From NCBI GenBank assembly GCA_947446025.1, contig CANFEY010000044.1, positions 1 through 41,877 on the forward strand: a stretch of DNA of 41,877 bases, given 5' to 3'. Position 1 is the first letter of the stretch, and each line of letters opens with the position of its first letter. The position numbers and the translations under genes were made by a program. The notes beneath the pieces are model-generated. The model was not told where the DNA came from. It saw only the letters and a list, made by a program, of their open reading frames with translations, and made no database searches. Of the stretch, positions 1 through 8,720 are shown piece by piece. The stretch comes from Bryobacterales bacterium. Lineage in GTDB: Bacteria; Acidobacteriota; Terriglobia; Bryobacterales; Bryobacteraceae.

Positions 1-235
1 CAAGGTTCATCCCTCATGGTGTCAGCCTCGTGTTTCGTCTTCTGGTATTTCAAATCGCGGCAACTCAAAAGAGGCCTCAACCGCCTACTCTTCAGTTAGT
101 TGCCGTCGGCGTGTCGCGCGTTAGCCGGACACTACTGATTGTTGGGGAACCACGCGGAAAACACGAAGCGGACTTGCGCACACTGAATTGGGCCGGGTTA
201 ACAGTTGGTCGCAGGTGTTAGGCTGCTCTAGTACC
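1..235. other. Intergenic start of window, no gene recognised
   Basis: This stretch lies downstream of the leftward cdsA gene. A 63-residue open frame at 30-221 on the plus strand has no recognisable domain, no ribosome binding site and unusual composition, so I do not call it. I see no tRNA cloverleaf and no terminator with a T-run. A short GTGTC/GACAC inverted repeat is present around 110-135 but is weak. Confidence 0.5.
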
Positions 236-988
236 CTACCTTAGGAGCAGCAGGGCGTAGACGGCGGGGATACTGAAGAGCGACGAATCGATGCGGTCCA
301 GCCAGCCGCCGTGGCCGGGGAGGGTGGAGCCGCTATCCTTCACTCCCGCGCCGCGTTTGAAGGCGGATTCGCAGAGGTCGCCTAGTTGACCTGCGATGTT
401 AGAGGCTGCGCCGATGAGCAGGACTGTGGGGAGCGGCTCGAGGGGGAGAAGCAAGTGGGCGTAGAGGATCGCGGTCGCCGCGCCGCCGATTACGGATGCC
501 ACCGCACCTTCGATGGTTTTGCCGGGGCTCACGCGCGGGGCTAGTTTGCGGCGGCCCCAGGCTTTGCCTACGTACATCGCGGCGGTATCGCCGGCCCAGC
601 TGACTAGGAGTGAGATCATCAGCCAGTGCGGATTCACCTCGCGCAACAGGATGGCGCAGCGCCAAGCGCCGAAGATGTAGATGATGCCGAGCACGGCGGC
701 TCCTACCGCAGGGAGCGCGTCTTTGAGATTGGGAGCGCCGAGCTGGGCTGCCATCAGGACGGCGGCGATCACTACCAGCACGGGAAGGGCGGGCTCCGGC
801 GCGAGCAGCAACGCCACGCCGGCGGCCATGCCGAGCCAACCCGAGCGGGCTCCGGCGATCTCGTCGAATTCGTGGAATGCGGCCATGCCCACCAGCGCCA
901 TCACTAGCAGGAACACCCAGGCGGGAGCTGCGAGCACGGTCCAAACGACCAGCGGGATAAGCACGGCAGCGGTGAGGATGCGCGTCAT
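236..988 (-). CDS. cdsA: Phosphatidate cytidylyltransferase (CDP-diglyceride synthase)
   Basis: The 250-residue product transfers CMP from CTP to phosphatidic acid. This gives CDP-diacylglycerol, the precursor of all membrane phospholipids, and the reaction takes place in the inner membrane. The sequence is a run of hydrophobic segments ending in the family signature (SAFKRGAGVKDSG, then LPGHGGWLDRIDS). That signature contains the K-D and D-R-x-D residues that bind metal and substrate. The frame stays open 48 codons upstream, but that extension overlaps uppS and looks non-coding. The ATG at 988 overlaps the uppS stop in an ATGA junction, so I start there. The uppS-cdsA pair is the standard bacterial arrangement. 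The dxr and rseP genes that often follow are not in view. Confidence 0.95.
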   Translation of the reverse strand: MTRILTAAVLIPLVVWTVLAAPAWVFLLVMALVGMAAFHEFDEIAGARSGWLGMAAGVALLLAPEPALPVLVVIAAVLMAAQLGAPNLKDALPAVGAAVLGIIYIFGAWRCAILLREVNPHWLMISLLVSWAGDTAAMYVGKAWGRRKLAPRVSPGKTIEGAVASVIGGAATAILYAHLLLPLEPLPTVLLIGAASNIAGQLGDLCESAFKRGAGVKDSGSTLPGHGGWLDRIDSSLFSIPAVYALLLLR

Positions 989-1767
989 CTTGTGATTGCT
1001 GCGGCGGCCCCTAATCCGCCGAAACGCCGGTCGCGCTTCTGGTAATCGAGGATGGCGCGCAGCAGCTCGGTGCGCGAGAAATCGGGCCACAGCGTTTCGG
1101 TGACGTAGAGTTCGGCGTAAGCGATTTGCCACAGCAGGAAATTGCTCACGCGCATTTCGCCGGAGGTGCGGATGAGCAGGTCGGGGTCGGGCTGGCCGCT
1201 GGTGTAGAGATGTTCGCTGACGGATTCTTCAGTGATCTCTACGCCGGAATCGCGCAGGCGCTTCATGGCGTCGACCAGCTCGGCGCGGCCGCCGTAGTTG
1301 ATGGCCAGGCTCAGATGCAGGCCGGTGTTGGCGGAGGTGCGGGCGATGGCGCTGGCGAGGGCGGCCTGTGCGGCGGGGGGGAGGGCATCCAGGCGTCCGA
1401 TGGCTCCCAGGCGGACGTTGTTGCGCATCAAGGTGGGCAGTTCCAGACGGAGGTAGACGCGCAGCAGTTGCCACAGCGTCTCGACTTCGGTGCGCGGGCG
1501 CTTCCAGTTTTCGACGGAGAACGCGTAGAGGGTCAGGACTTCGACGCCCAAGCGGGCGCAGGTTTCGACAGCGGTTCGGACGGAGGGGACGCCAGCTTTG
1601 TGGCCCGCCACACGCGGCAGGTTGCGCTGCTTGGCCCAGCGTCCGTTGCCGTCCATGATGACGGCGATGTGGCGCGGGATGCGGGATGGGTCGAGCGCTT
1701 GGGCGAGCCGGAAATCGGGTTCGCCGGGCGCAAGCGCTGCCAGGAGAGCTTGCATGGGAAAGACCAT
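985..1767 (-). CDS. uppS: Undecaprenyl diphosphate synthase (canonical copy)
   Basis: This cis-prenyltransferase (260 residues) condenses eight isopentenyl diphosphates onto farnesyl diphosphate. The product is the C55 carrier for peptidoglycan and surface polysaccharides. Visible motifs are [15 protein letters not shown] near residue 35 (catalytic Asp and diphosphate-binding Arg), SVENWKRP, NYGGRAELVDA, and LIRTSGEMRVSNFLLWQ followed by AYAEL. All are intact and the length is normal. The ATG at 1767 is used here, but an in-frame ATG at 1755 is also possible and neither has a strong Shine-Dalgarno. The gene is coupled to cdsA by a 4-nt overlap. A second, divergent homologue lies at 2853-3539. 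The cdsA partner and the consensus NYGGR motif mark this one as the housekeeping enzyme. Confidence 0.95.
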   Translation of the reverse strand: MVFPMQALLAALAPGEPDFRLAQALDPSRIPRHIAVIMDGNGRWAKQRNLPRVAGHKAGVPSVRTAVETCARLGVEVLTLYAFSVENWKRPRTEVETLWQLLRVYLRLELPTLMRNNVRLGAIGRLDALPPAAQAALASAIARTSANTGLHLSLAINYGGRAELVDAMKRLRDSGVEITEESVSEHLYTSGQPDPDLLIRTSGEMRVSNFLLWQIAYAELYVTETLWPDFSRTELLRAILDYQKRDRRFGGLGAAAAITR

Positions 1768-1806
1768 GGTAGCAATGCCGGGACTCCGCTTTGCATAGAA
1801 AAGTAC

Positions 1807-1835
1807 TTGACAGCCAGCGCGGCGCGGCTTAGTAT
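1807..1835 (+). promoter_or_regulatory. Sigma-70-like promoter for the 1842 operon
   Basis: A perfect TTGACA at 1807-1812 is followed after 17 nt by TAGTAT at 1830-1835. The expected start point, about 7 nt after the hexamer, falls on the ATG at 1842. The transcript would then be leaderless. If it is not, translation could begin at the in-frame ATG at 1890. Confidence 0.65.
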
Positions 1836-1841
1836 AGTGGC

Positions 1842-2471
1842 ATGGCCCTGGTTCGTTCTTTCCGCAAGCCGACGCCGGAACCGTTGCCGATGCATGCGCA
1901 TGCCATCGACAACCTGCGCTACATCCGTGAAACGATGGAGCGCGCGGGTTCCTTCACGGCGGTGCCGGGATGGGGCGGGGTAGCGATGGGCGTAACGGCG
2001 CTGGCAACGGCGGCGTTTGCCTCGCACGCAACGGCGCGCGGATGGTGGTTGGCGATTTGGTTGTGCGAAGGCGCGGTGGCGATCGGCGTGGGCATCTTCG
2101 CCATGTGGCGCAAGGCGCTGGCGGCGGGGCTGCCGTTCTGGTCGCCCGCGGCGCGGAAGTTTTTGTTCAGTTTCCTGCCGCCGTTGATCGCGGGCGCGAT
2201 TCTGACGCTGGCTTTGTGGCGGGCGGGAGCCGTGGCCGCGATCCCTGGCACATGGTTGATGCTGTACGGCGCGGGCGTGATCACGGGCGGCACATTCTCT
2301 GTTCCGGCGATCCCCGTGATGGGCGCGTGTTTCCTGGTGGAAGGCGCGGCGGCTTCTCTGCTGCTGCCGAACGCCGCGTCGCTGATCTGGGCGGACGTCT
2401 GGCTGGGCGCGGGTTTCGGAGGACTGCATATCTTGTTCGGAGCGATTGTGGCAAGGAGGTACGGTGGCTAG
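1842..2471 (+). CDS. Multi-pass membrane protein of unknown function
   Basis: The 209-residue product has a short polar N-terminus with DNLRYIRETMERAGSFTAVPGWGG, then about five or six hydrophobic segments rich in Ala, Gly and Trp. I see no catalytic motif and no named domain. It is the first gene of a rightward operon. Its stop overlaps the GTG of the next gene, a winged-helix regulator, by 8 nt. The tight pairing suggests the regulator and the membrane protein act together, perhaps as sensor and effector, but that is inference. The ATG at 1842 sits where the promoter is expected to start the transcript. An ATG at 1890 (MHAHAIDNLRY) just ahead of the conserved-looking part is the alternative start. 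Confidence 0.75.
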   Translation: MALVRSFRKPTPEPLPMHAHAIDNLRYIRETMERAGSFTAVPGWGGVAMGVTALATAAFASHATARGWWLAIWLCEGAVAIGVGIFAMWRKALAAGLPFWSPAARKFLFSFLPPLIAGAILTLALWRAGAVAAIPGTWLMLYGAGVITGGTFSVPAIPVMGACFLVEGAAASLLLPNAASLIWADVWLGAGFGGLHILFGAIVARRYGG

Positions 2472-2853
2472 AGCACTCGCAAAATCAATGGACGGGGCTA
2501 CGCGTCCTCAGAAAGTAGTCGAAAAGAAGGCGGCCGAAGCGCTGGTTCCGCAGATGGACCGGCTGATCCACGAACGTCTGCGCCTGGGCATCGTGAGCGC
2601 GCTGGCGGCCAACGCCACGCTCACCTTTAACGACCTAAAGCGGTTGCTTGAGACAACCGATGGCAACTTAAGCGTCCACGCCCGCAAGCTCGAAGAGGCC
2701 GGGTACGTTGCTTGCAGCAAGTCCTTTGAAGGCCGTATGCCGAAGACCGAATACTCGCTCACCTCGACAGGACGCAAGGCGCTGGAGAAATACCTGAACC
2801 ACATGGAAGCCCTGATTGAAGCCATGCGCCCGCACCATAAGGACCGCGGCTGA
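2464..2853 (+). CDS. Winged-helix transcriptional regulator (HTH_34/MarR-like)
   Basis: The protein (129 residues) is a small DNA-binding protein. A winged helix-turn-helix runs from about residue 35 to 105. It includes [30 protein letters not shown] (recognition helix) and a wing with [18 protein letters not shown] basic and charged N-terminal extension may help dimerisation. The GTG at 2464 follows AAGGAGGT (2453-2460), which is close but strong. An ATG at 2488 lacks a ribosome binding site. The gene overlaps the membrane-protein gene upstream, and its stop shares one base with the ATG of the second uppS-like gene. It is therefore likely to be translationally coupled to both. No ligand pocket can be named. 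Confidence 0.85.
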   Translation: MARALAKSMDGATRPQKVVEKKAAEALVPQMDRLIHERLRLGIVSALAANATLTFNDLKRLLETTDGNLSVHARKLEEAGYVACSKSFEGRMPKTEYSLTSTGRKALEKYLNHMEALIEAMRPHHKDRG

Positions 2854-3539
2854 TGAGCGATCTCTTGCACGCCGCTATCATCATGGATGGCAACGGGCGG
2901 TGGGCCCGGGAGCGGGGACTACCTCGGATAGCGGGGCATCACGAAGGCGCCTCCGCCGTGCGCCGCGTGATTGAAGCCGCGCCGGACTTCGGCATCGGCA
3001 CGCTGACGCTGTACGCGTTCTCAGAAGACAACTGGACGCGGCCGGAACGCGAAGTTTCGGCGCTGATGAAGCTGCTGGGCCGCTATCTGGTGCAGGAAAC
3101 CAAGCGCTGCATGGAGACCGGCGTCCGTTTGCAAGCTATCGGGCGGCGAGACCGTTTGCCCGCGCCGCTGGTGTCGCTGCTGGAAGAGAGTGAGCGCAAG
3201 ACCGCTGCGGGCACCCGGCTGCATTTACGTTTGGCGCTGGATTATTCCTCGCGCAGCGCGATCCTGGATGCCGCGCGGCGCCTCAGTGCTTCGGCTACCG
3301 AAGAGAGCTTTTCCAAATTGCTGGGTCCCGACGTCGACCTGCTGATCCGTACCAGTGGCGAGCAGCGGCTGAGCGACTTTCTGCTGTGGGAATGTGCGTA
3401 CGCGGAGCTGGTGTTTACGCCGCGCATGTGGCCCTCCTTCACTCGCGAAGATCTGGCCGCGTGCGTCGAGGAATTCTACCGTCGCGAGCGCCGCTTCGGC
3501 GGCATCCGGCCTGTGGAAGACGTGCTCCGCAGCGCATAG
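2853..3539 (+). CDS. Second cis-prenyltransferase (UppS paralogue)
   Basis: This 228-residue paralogue keeps the family core: [58 protein letters not shown] and CAYAELVF, then RRERRFGG. The substrate and metal residues of UppS (Asp, Arg, His, Asn-Trp, Arg-x-Ser, Glu) are therefore present and activity is expected. Differences from the nearby uppS are DYSSRSAI in place of [16 protein letters not shown] in place of VSNFLLWQ, and an N-terminus shorter by about 30 residues. It is co-transcribed with a regulator (TGATG junction) and a membrane protein, not with cdsA. It may make a polyprenyl of another length or act under different conditions. That is inference, and the reaction cannot be read from sequence alone. 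Confidence 0.9.
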   Translation: MSDLLHAAIIMDGNGRWARERGLPRIAGHHEGASAVRRVIEAAPDFGIGTLTLYAFSEDNWTRPEREVSALMKLLGRYLVQETKRCMETGVRLQAIGRRDRLPAPLVSLLEESERKTAAGTRLHLRLALDYSSRSAILDAARRLSASATEESFSKLLGPDVDLLIRTSGEQRLSDFLLWECAYAELVFTPRMWPSFTREDLAACVEEFYRRERRFGGIRPVEDVLRSA

Positions 3540-3571
3540 TTGGTCTGCTACACTCGGCTCAAGCACGGGTG

Positions 3572-5218
3572 ATGAAAAGACTTCTCAAGATCGGCGCGGG
3601 CTTGGTAGCGCTCCTCCTTCTAGCCGTCGCGGCCATGTTGTTTTTGATGGACGTGAACCGCTTTCGCCCGCTGCTGGAACAGCAGCTTACCCAGGCGCTG
3701 GGACGCGGCGTCACCATTGGGCAGATCCAGTTGGCGCTTTTCAGCGGCGGGGTTTCGGCCAGCAATCTGGCCATCGCGGAGGACGCGGCGTTTGGGAAGA
3801 ATCCATTCCTGGCCGCGAAATCACTGAGCATCGGTGTGGACCTGCGCGCTCTGATCTTCGACCGCGCGCTGCATGTGCAGTCGGTGACCTTAGATGGTGC
3901 CGATGTCGCGTTGTTGCAGACGGCTGAGGGCCAATGGAATTTCTCCAGCCTGGGTGCCGCCAAACCGGCGGCGCAAGCCGTTAGCGATCCGGCACCCGCG
4001 CCCGCCGCCGTGGAGACCCCGCTCGACCTTTCCGTGAAGCTGGTCCGCATCCAAAACGCGCACGTCACGCTGACGCAGGGCGTGGCCAAGCGCGACTTCA
4101 CCGACGTGAACTTCGAGCTGCGCGATTTTTCCACCACCGCCGCGTTGCCTTTTTCGCTCTCCGCCGCGGTGGGCGGAGGAACTGTCAGATTGACCGGCAC
4201 CGCGGGGCCGATATCCAAGACCGACGCCGCGGAGACTCCTTTCGATACGCAGGTGGAGATCAAGGCATTGGACCTGGCCGGTGCCGGCTTCACGCGCGAA
4301 GAGACGGGCATGGGCGGAGTTCTCTCATTCAACGGCAGCGTCAACTCCAACGGCAAAACCGCCGCGCTGAAGGGTGCCGCCACGGTGGACCGTTTGCGCC
4401 TATCGAGACCCGGTGCCATCGCTTCGCGCCCGGTGGGCGTGAACCTTGCGCTGGTGCATGATCTGAAGACGCGCAAGGGGAATGTGGCCAGGTCCACCGT
4501 CAAGCTTGGCTCCGCGACGGCAACGATCAGCGGCACGTACGATCTTTCCACGGTTTCACCCACCGTCAACGCCGCGCTAGCTGGGCCGGACATGCCGCTG
4601 CAGGAACTGCTCGCCTTCCTGCCGGTGCTCGACGTGGTGCTGCCCACGGGAGCAGCCATCGAAGGCGGCACCGTCACCATGGGACTTGCCGCGCGCGGGA
4701 CAGTGGAGCACCTGAACACCATTGGATCGGTCAAGATTGAGAAGGCCAAGCTGAGCAACTACGATCTGGGATCGAAGCTGCGCATCATTCAGCAACTCGC
4801 TGGCTTGCCCACCGCGGCCGCCACGGACATTGATCTGGCTGGCGCGAGTTTTGACATGGGGCCTTTCGGCACGCGCCTCCGAGCCATCCAGTTCGTCGCG
4901 CCCTCGTTGGGTCGCTTGACTGGCGAAGGAACGGTGAGCCCGCTGCATGAACTCGACTTCCGCATGAGCGCGGCGGTCAAAACGGGAGGCCTGTTGGCAG
5001 CGGCCATTCAGCAGCGCGGCGAGACCACCACGGTGCCGTTCGTCATTCAAGGCACCTCCGCCAGTCCCGTGTTCAAGGCGGATGTAAAAGCACTGGCGAA
5101 TGAGAAGCTGCAGCAAATTATAGAGAATCCCGAAGGCGCGGCGAAGAACGCCAAGGAAATTCTGAACACCGCCAAGGGGATCATCAACTTATTCAAGAAG
5201 GCTCCGGAAAAGAAGTGA
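3572..5218 (+). CDS. AsmA family protein
   Basis: The product (548 residues) has an N-terminal membrane anchor (MKRLLKIGAGLVALLLLAV) and then the AsmA pattern, with DVNRFRPLLEQQLTQALGRGVTIGQI and long beta-rich repeats. A C-terminal AsmA-like region extends to about residue 500. AsmA proteins belong to the bridge-like lipid transfer group and act between the inner and outer membrane. That fits the lipid-carrier genes beside it. The frame is open further upstream, but that part overlaps the uppS paralogue. The ATG at 3572 begins a clear signal anchor. The gene starts 32 nt after the paralogue and its stop overlaps the GTG of fdhD (GTGA), so it belongs to the same rightward operon. The C-terminus is rich in Lys. 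Confidence 0.85.
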   Translation: MKRLLKIGAGLVALLLLAVAAMLFLMDVNRFRPLLEQQLTQALGRGVTIGQIQLALFSGGVSASNLAIAEDAAFGKNPFLAAKSLSIGVDLRALIFDRALHVQSVTLDGADVALLQTAEGQWNFSSLGAAKPAAQAVSDPAPAPAAVETPLDLSVKLVRIQNAHVTLTQGVAKRDFTDVNFELRDFSTTAALPFSLSAAVGGGTVRLTGTAGPISKTDAAETPFDTQVEIKALDLAGAGFTREETGMGGVLSFNGSVNSNGKTAALKGAATVDRLRLSRPGAIASRPVGVNLALVHDLKTRKGNVARSTVKLGSATATISGTYDLSTVSPTVNAALAGPDMPLQELLAFLPVLDVVLPTGAAIEGGTVTMGLAARGTVEHLNTIGSVKIEKAKLSNYDLGSKLRIIQQLAGLPTAAATDIDLAGASFDMGPFGTRLRAIQFVAPSLGRLTGEGTVSPLHELDFRMSAAVKTGGLLAAAIQQRGETTTVPFVIQGTSASPVFKADVKALANEKLQQIIENPEGAAKNAKEILNTAKGIINLFKKAPEKK

Positions 5219-6006
5219 AGCAGAGCGTTGTCACGGTTCCGATTCTGCGCGTGACCGGGGACCGTGCGCGGGAGCAGGATTTTGTCGCCGTGGAAGAGCC
5301 GCTGCAGATCCGCTTGAACGGTTCCGACCTGGCGATCACGATGCGCACTCCGGGCAACGACGAGGAGCTGGCGGTGGGCTTTCTCCACAGCGAGGGCATT
5401 GTTTCAAGCCGCGACGCCATCGCCGGCATCGAGGCCGGAGACAACTCCATTTCGATCACGCTGACGGCGGAGGCCGCGCCGGATGTTTCAGGGCAGACGC
5501 GCCACTTCTATCTGACGTCGAGCTGCGGGGTGTGCGGGAAAGCATCCGTGGATGCACTGGTGGCGGCGGGTTGTTCCGCGCCGCCACGCAACACTCCCCG
5601 GATTTTGCGCGCTGTGCTGCAGCGTTTGCCGGAGACACTGCGTTCGACGCAGGCCGTGTTCGACCGCACAGGCGGACTGCACGCAGCGGCGCTGTTCAAC
5701 GCGCAAGGCGAGCTGCAGTTGGTGCGCGAAGACGTAGGCCGCCACAACGCCGTCGACAAATTGGTGGGGCGCAGCGTGCTGGATGGCCGGGTCCCGCTGC
5801 ACGATTCCATCCTGATGCTCAGCGGGCGCATCAGCTTTGAACTGGTGCAGAAGGCTCTGCTGGCGGGCATCGGAATGGTGGTGGCGGTGGGCGCGCCGTC
5901 GAGCCTAGCGGTGGAGACTGCGTTGCGGTTTGGACTAACGCTCGCGGGGTTCGTTCGCGATGGGCGGTTCAATATCTACGCGGGGGAAGAGCGGATTGAG
6001 GTGTAG
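5215..6006 (+). CDS. fdhD: Formate dehydrogenase accessory sulfurtransferase FdhD
   Basis: FdhD carries sulfur from IscS to the molybdenum cofactor of formate dehydrogenase, which is needed to activate that enzyme. The 263 residues include EEPLQIRLNG near the N-terminus, NDEELAVGFLHSEGI, the sulfur-carrying SSCGVCGK loop (Cys-x2-Cys near residue 106) and REDVGRHNAVDKLVG. All are typical of the family. The GTG start at 5215 overlaps the AsmA stop by 4 nt. No formate dehydrogenase is in view. The only molybdenum enzyme here is the IorB-like protein at 14802-16877, which belongs to another family, so the client must lie elsewhere. The next gene converges with a 3-nt gap. Confidence 0.93.
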   Translation: MKQSVVTVPILRVTGDRAREQDFVAVEEPLQIRLNGSDLAITMRTPGNDEELAVGFLHSEGIVSSRDAIAGIEAGDNSISITLTAEAAPDVSGQTRHFYLTSSCGVCGKASVDALVAAGCSAPPRNTPRILRAVLQRLPETLRSTQAVFDRTGGLHAAALFNAQGELQLVREDVGRHNAVDKLVGRSVLDGRVPLHDSILMLSGRISFELVQKALLAGIGMVVAVGAPSSLAVETALRFGLTLAGFVRDGRFNIYAGEERIEV

Positions 6007-6009
6007 TTC

Positions 6010-7335
6010 CTACTTCTTCTTCCCGTCCTTCGCCGCTGGAGCCGCTTCCTGAACGCCTGTGACTGCCTGCGTCAGACTGGTGATCGTGCTTCCGTCGATG
6101 TGGTAAAGGCCAGCTTCATTGCCGCGGCGGGCTAAGTAGTCGGTGCCGGAGGTTTTGAGATTCACCGTCTCCGTGCGCTTGCCTTCCTTCGAGACTACTG
6201 TGATTTCGATGTCGGAAGAAGTCATGCTCACGTCATCCATGCGGCTTGCGGCAAGGTCGCGGAGTTTGTCGATCAGGCTCTGCACGCCCACCGAATCCAC
6301 CGTACGACCGTTAGAGAGCCAGTCGGTGCCGTTCTTCTCGAAGGTCTTGTCGTCGTCCTTGGACTTGTAGTGGATCTTGCTGGGATCGTCGAAGGCGAAA
6401 TCGAAGAGCTTCTTGTTCTGGAAATCCTCCAGCGACTTGTTGACGCCGGTTCCCAGAGCAGGGGTCACTTTGAATGCGCCGGTGAGGGCGCTGGAATGCG
6501 CGTAGTATTCGTCGGCGGACTTGCGCACCTCCAGCGTCAACACACGATCGGCGGTAGTGACGCGGGCGGTGGCGTGCGGCTTGCCCGAGGCGAATGCCGC
6601 GGCGGCGGACTTTTCGTCGGCGGAGGTGTCCATCTCAGCGTCTTTCAACTGTCGGACGAGTTCGTCCACGGCCAAGCCGTCGGCGCGCAACGGGCGGGGT
6701 TTCAGGATCTGCCACGCGTCGCCTGTGCGGCTGAATTCGAGCGGGGGTTTTCCTGGGACGTTCAATTCCACGCGCGATAGTCTGTCGGTGTCGAAGGAGA
6801 GCAAGTGCTTCTCACGCAGGTCACGGGCACCTTTGTTGAGGGCGTCTTTGTTGAGCGTGGCCATGGCGAAAAGGCGCTTGTCTCCATCAACGGACGCGTA
6901 AACGGAGGACTTGTCGGGCGTCTCGCCACCGATGCGCAAGTGGTGCGTCTTGCCGTCCTTCATGGTGAGTTTCACGGAGACCACCGCGGGTTCCAAGCCA
7001 TAGGCGGCGGGATCGCTAAGGTTTTCATCGATCACGCGGTCCGATGCAAGCGTAGTAACTGCTCCGGCGAGGCCCGCAATGGCGGTGTTATCCGCGGGGA
7101 GTCCGGCGGGCGCGGTGATGGACCATTTGCCGGCATCGTCTTTCACCAGCATCGTGGCGGCTTCGCCCGCGCGCTGCAGGTCGATTTGCTTGACATCCTC
7201 TTCCTTCAGCGCGAGGATCTTTGGGGCGGCCTTGGGATCGGGCAGATCCTTTTTCGCGGCCTCCTGTTTTTCGGACCACCAGATGGCTCCGCCCAAGCCG
7301 GCAAGAATAACGGCGGCGATGAGTAGCTGTTTCAT
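6010..7335 (-). CDS. DUF4340 domain protein of the ABC/Gld-like operon
   Basis: The 441-residue product starts with a single membrane anchor (MKQLLIAAVILAGLGGAIWW). A large extracytoplasmic part follows, rich in beta strands, with repeated modules such as VKQIDLQRAGEAATMLVKDDAGKWSI. This is the DUF4340 pattern. The ATG at 7335 is preceded by GGAGGTAA at a good distance. The frame is open 8 codons further upstream, but without that support. The gene is last in the leftward unit of ATPase, permease, GldG-like protein and DUF4340. In this arrangement the last two proteins are thought to form a periplasmic or membrane complex with the transporter. The substrate is unknown. The C-terminus is Lys-rich. 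Confidence 0.88.
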   Translation of the reverse strand: MKQLLIAAVILAGLGGAIWWSEKQEAAKKDLPDPKAAPKILALKEEDVKQIDLQRAGEAATMLVKDDAGKWSITAPAGLPADNTAIAGLAGAVTTLASDRVIDENLSDPAAYGLEPAVVSVKLTMKDGKTHHLRIGGETPDKSSVYASVDGDKRLFAMATLNKDALNKGARDLREKHLLSFDTDRLSRVELNVPGKPPLEFSRTGDAWQILKPRPLRADGLAVDELVRQLKDAEMDTSADEKSAAAAFASGKPHATARVTTADRVLTLEVRKSADEYYAHSSALTGAFKVTPALGTGVNKSLEDFQNKKLFDFAFDDPSKIHYKSKDDDKTFEKNGTDWLSNGRTVDSVGVQSLIDKLRDLAASRMDDVSMTSSDIEITVVSKEGKRTETVNLKTSGTDYLARRGNEAGLYHIDGSTITSLTQAVTGVQEAAPAAKDGKKK

Positions 7336-7340
7336 GGCGG

Positions 7341-8720
7341 TTACCTCCGGCGCAGCCAAACACCGATTCCGGCTAGCAGCATCAGCGCGGGGATGCCGAT
7401 GACGCTGGTCCAGAACATCAGCGTGACTTGGCTTGAGTTCATGTTGAGGCGGCGGTCTTCGGGGTCTTTTGGCCGGATGGCGATCAGGTCTTCATCCGAG
7501 CTCAGCCAGTTGACCATGTTCATGAAGAGGTCGCGGTTGCCGTTGAAGCTGAGGAAGCTGTTGGCGATCCAGCGCGAGGTTCCCATCACGACAAAGCGGC
7601 CTTTGGAAGCGGTCTGTTCACCGGGTTTTGCTTCGGCCGCGGTGTTCAATTCGCCGGCGACTGCCAAGGTGCGCGCGCCCTTTGTGGATTGGTCCACCTT
7701 TACTTCGGGCGATTTCATGTCGGTTGTGGCGACGGCCTCGCCCGATGTTTTCAGCAGCGGCTTCACGGTGGCTTTGTCGGTTGCCGCTTCGCTCAACGAA
7801 CGCGTCAGCGGGAACGCCGTGGCCATGCCCTTCAGCGCACGCACCACGGCGTGGTCTTCATAGTCGGTGATGACTGGCAGCTCCGGCCCCATGCCGAAGA
7901 GCTGGCCGACGCCGCTGAGGTCGAGGACCAGGTCCTGGTTGGTCTTTACACCCCAGCTTGCCAGCAGCGCGTCGAGCGCGGCGTTGTCATCCACCGAGGA
8001 GCCGAACTTCAACGGCGGATTGAGCAGCACCATGGCGTGGCCACCGGCTTCGACGTAGCTCTTCAGGGCATCGACGGCGGGCTGCAGATAGTCGCGCTTG
8101 GGACCACCGACTACGAGCACCGTGCAATCCTTCGGGATCGCGGGCAGGGGAATCAACGGGACCGCCTGGGTCTTGTAGTTATTCTTCTCGGCGAGTTCCT
8201 TCACGGCGGCATAACCGTCGGGCTGGGTTTCCGCGACGTCACCATCTCCGTAGCCGGAAGTGAAACACACCTTGCGGTCGCCGCCTTTGAGCGCGCGGAC
8301 CATGGCTCCGGTGATTTCTTCCTCCGTGAGGCTCTTGGCCTGTTCAGTCTTGTTGCCGGTTTGAACGGTGATGGCTCCGCGGGCCGCGATGTTCGCCGCA
8401 ATGGCGGCGGTGCGGTTCTTGTCGATGTCCTGGTAGACCACTTTGATGCGCGGAGACAGCAGCGCGTAGCGGTCCAGCAGGTCCTTCGCGCCCACGAAGG
8501 ATTCCGGGCGATCCCAGAAGGAGATCGTCAGATCCTGAGACAGCGCCTTGGCGATGTTCGCCGTCTGGTCCGATAACGTGTAGCGCTTGTTGGACGTGGT
8601 GTCGACCGACTTGTTGTAGCGGTTCGCCAGGAAGTTCACCGCACCCAAGATGGCGATGAAAATGACAGTATAGAGCACTGCTTGCGAAAAGTTGGTGATG
8701 CGTTTGGAATTGGTAGCCAT
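7341..8720 (-). CDS. GldG-like ABC transporter auxiliary protein
   Basis: The 459-residue product matches the GldG/ABC_transp_aux type. It has an N-terminal transmembrane helix (AVLYTVIFIAILGAVNFLA), then NKRYTLSDQTANIAKAL. A long soluble domain has a Rossmann-like stretch (CTVLVVGGPKRDYLQPAVDALKSY), and a C-terminal transmembrane helix ends in Arg residues. The ATG at 8720 forms a TAATG junction with the permease stop and has GGAGGG ahead of it. The in-frame GTG at 8732 is therefore unlikely. In Bacteroidetes the homologues GldF, GldG and GldA serve gliding motility. Outside that group such operons are widespread and their substrate is unknown. Confidence 0.9.
   Translation of the reverse strand: MATNSKRITNFSQAVLYTVIFIAILGAVNFLANRYNKSVDTTSNKRYTLSDQTANIAKALSQDLTISFWDRPESFVGAKDLLDRYALLSPRIKVVYQDIDKNRTAAIAANIAARGAITVQTGNKTEQAKSLTEEEITGAMVRALKGGDRKVCFTSGYGDGDVAETQPDGYAAVKELAEKNNYKTQAVPLIPLPAIPKDCTVLVVGGPKRDYLQPAVDALKSYVEAGGHAMVLLNPPLKFGSSVDDNAALDALLASWGVKTNQDLVLDLSGVGQLFGMGPELPVITDYEDHAVVRALKGMATAFPLTRSLSEAATDKATVKPLLKTSGEAVATTDMKSPEVKVDQSTKGARTLAVAGELNTAAEAKPGEQTASKGRFVVMGTSRWIANSFLSFNGNRDLFMNMVNWLSSDEDLIAIRPKDPEDRRLNMNSSQVTLMFWTSVIGIPALMLLAGIGVWLRRR

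Noticed and set aside
100-150. Sequence TTAGCCGGACACT that resembles the end of some insertion sequences
   Set aside because: No transposase and no second inverted copy in the window, so it cannot be supported.
30-221. Open frame of 63 residues at the window start
   Set aside because: No domain, no ribosome binding site and irregular composition. It lies in an intergenic region after cdsA.
3559-4758. 399-residue open frame opposite the AsmA gene
   Set aside because: The plus strand has the signal anchor, the AsmA pattern and operon overlaps. The minus frame has no domain.
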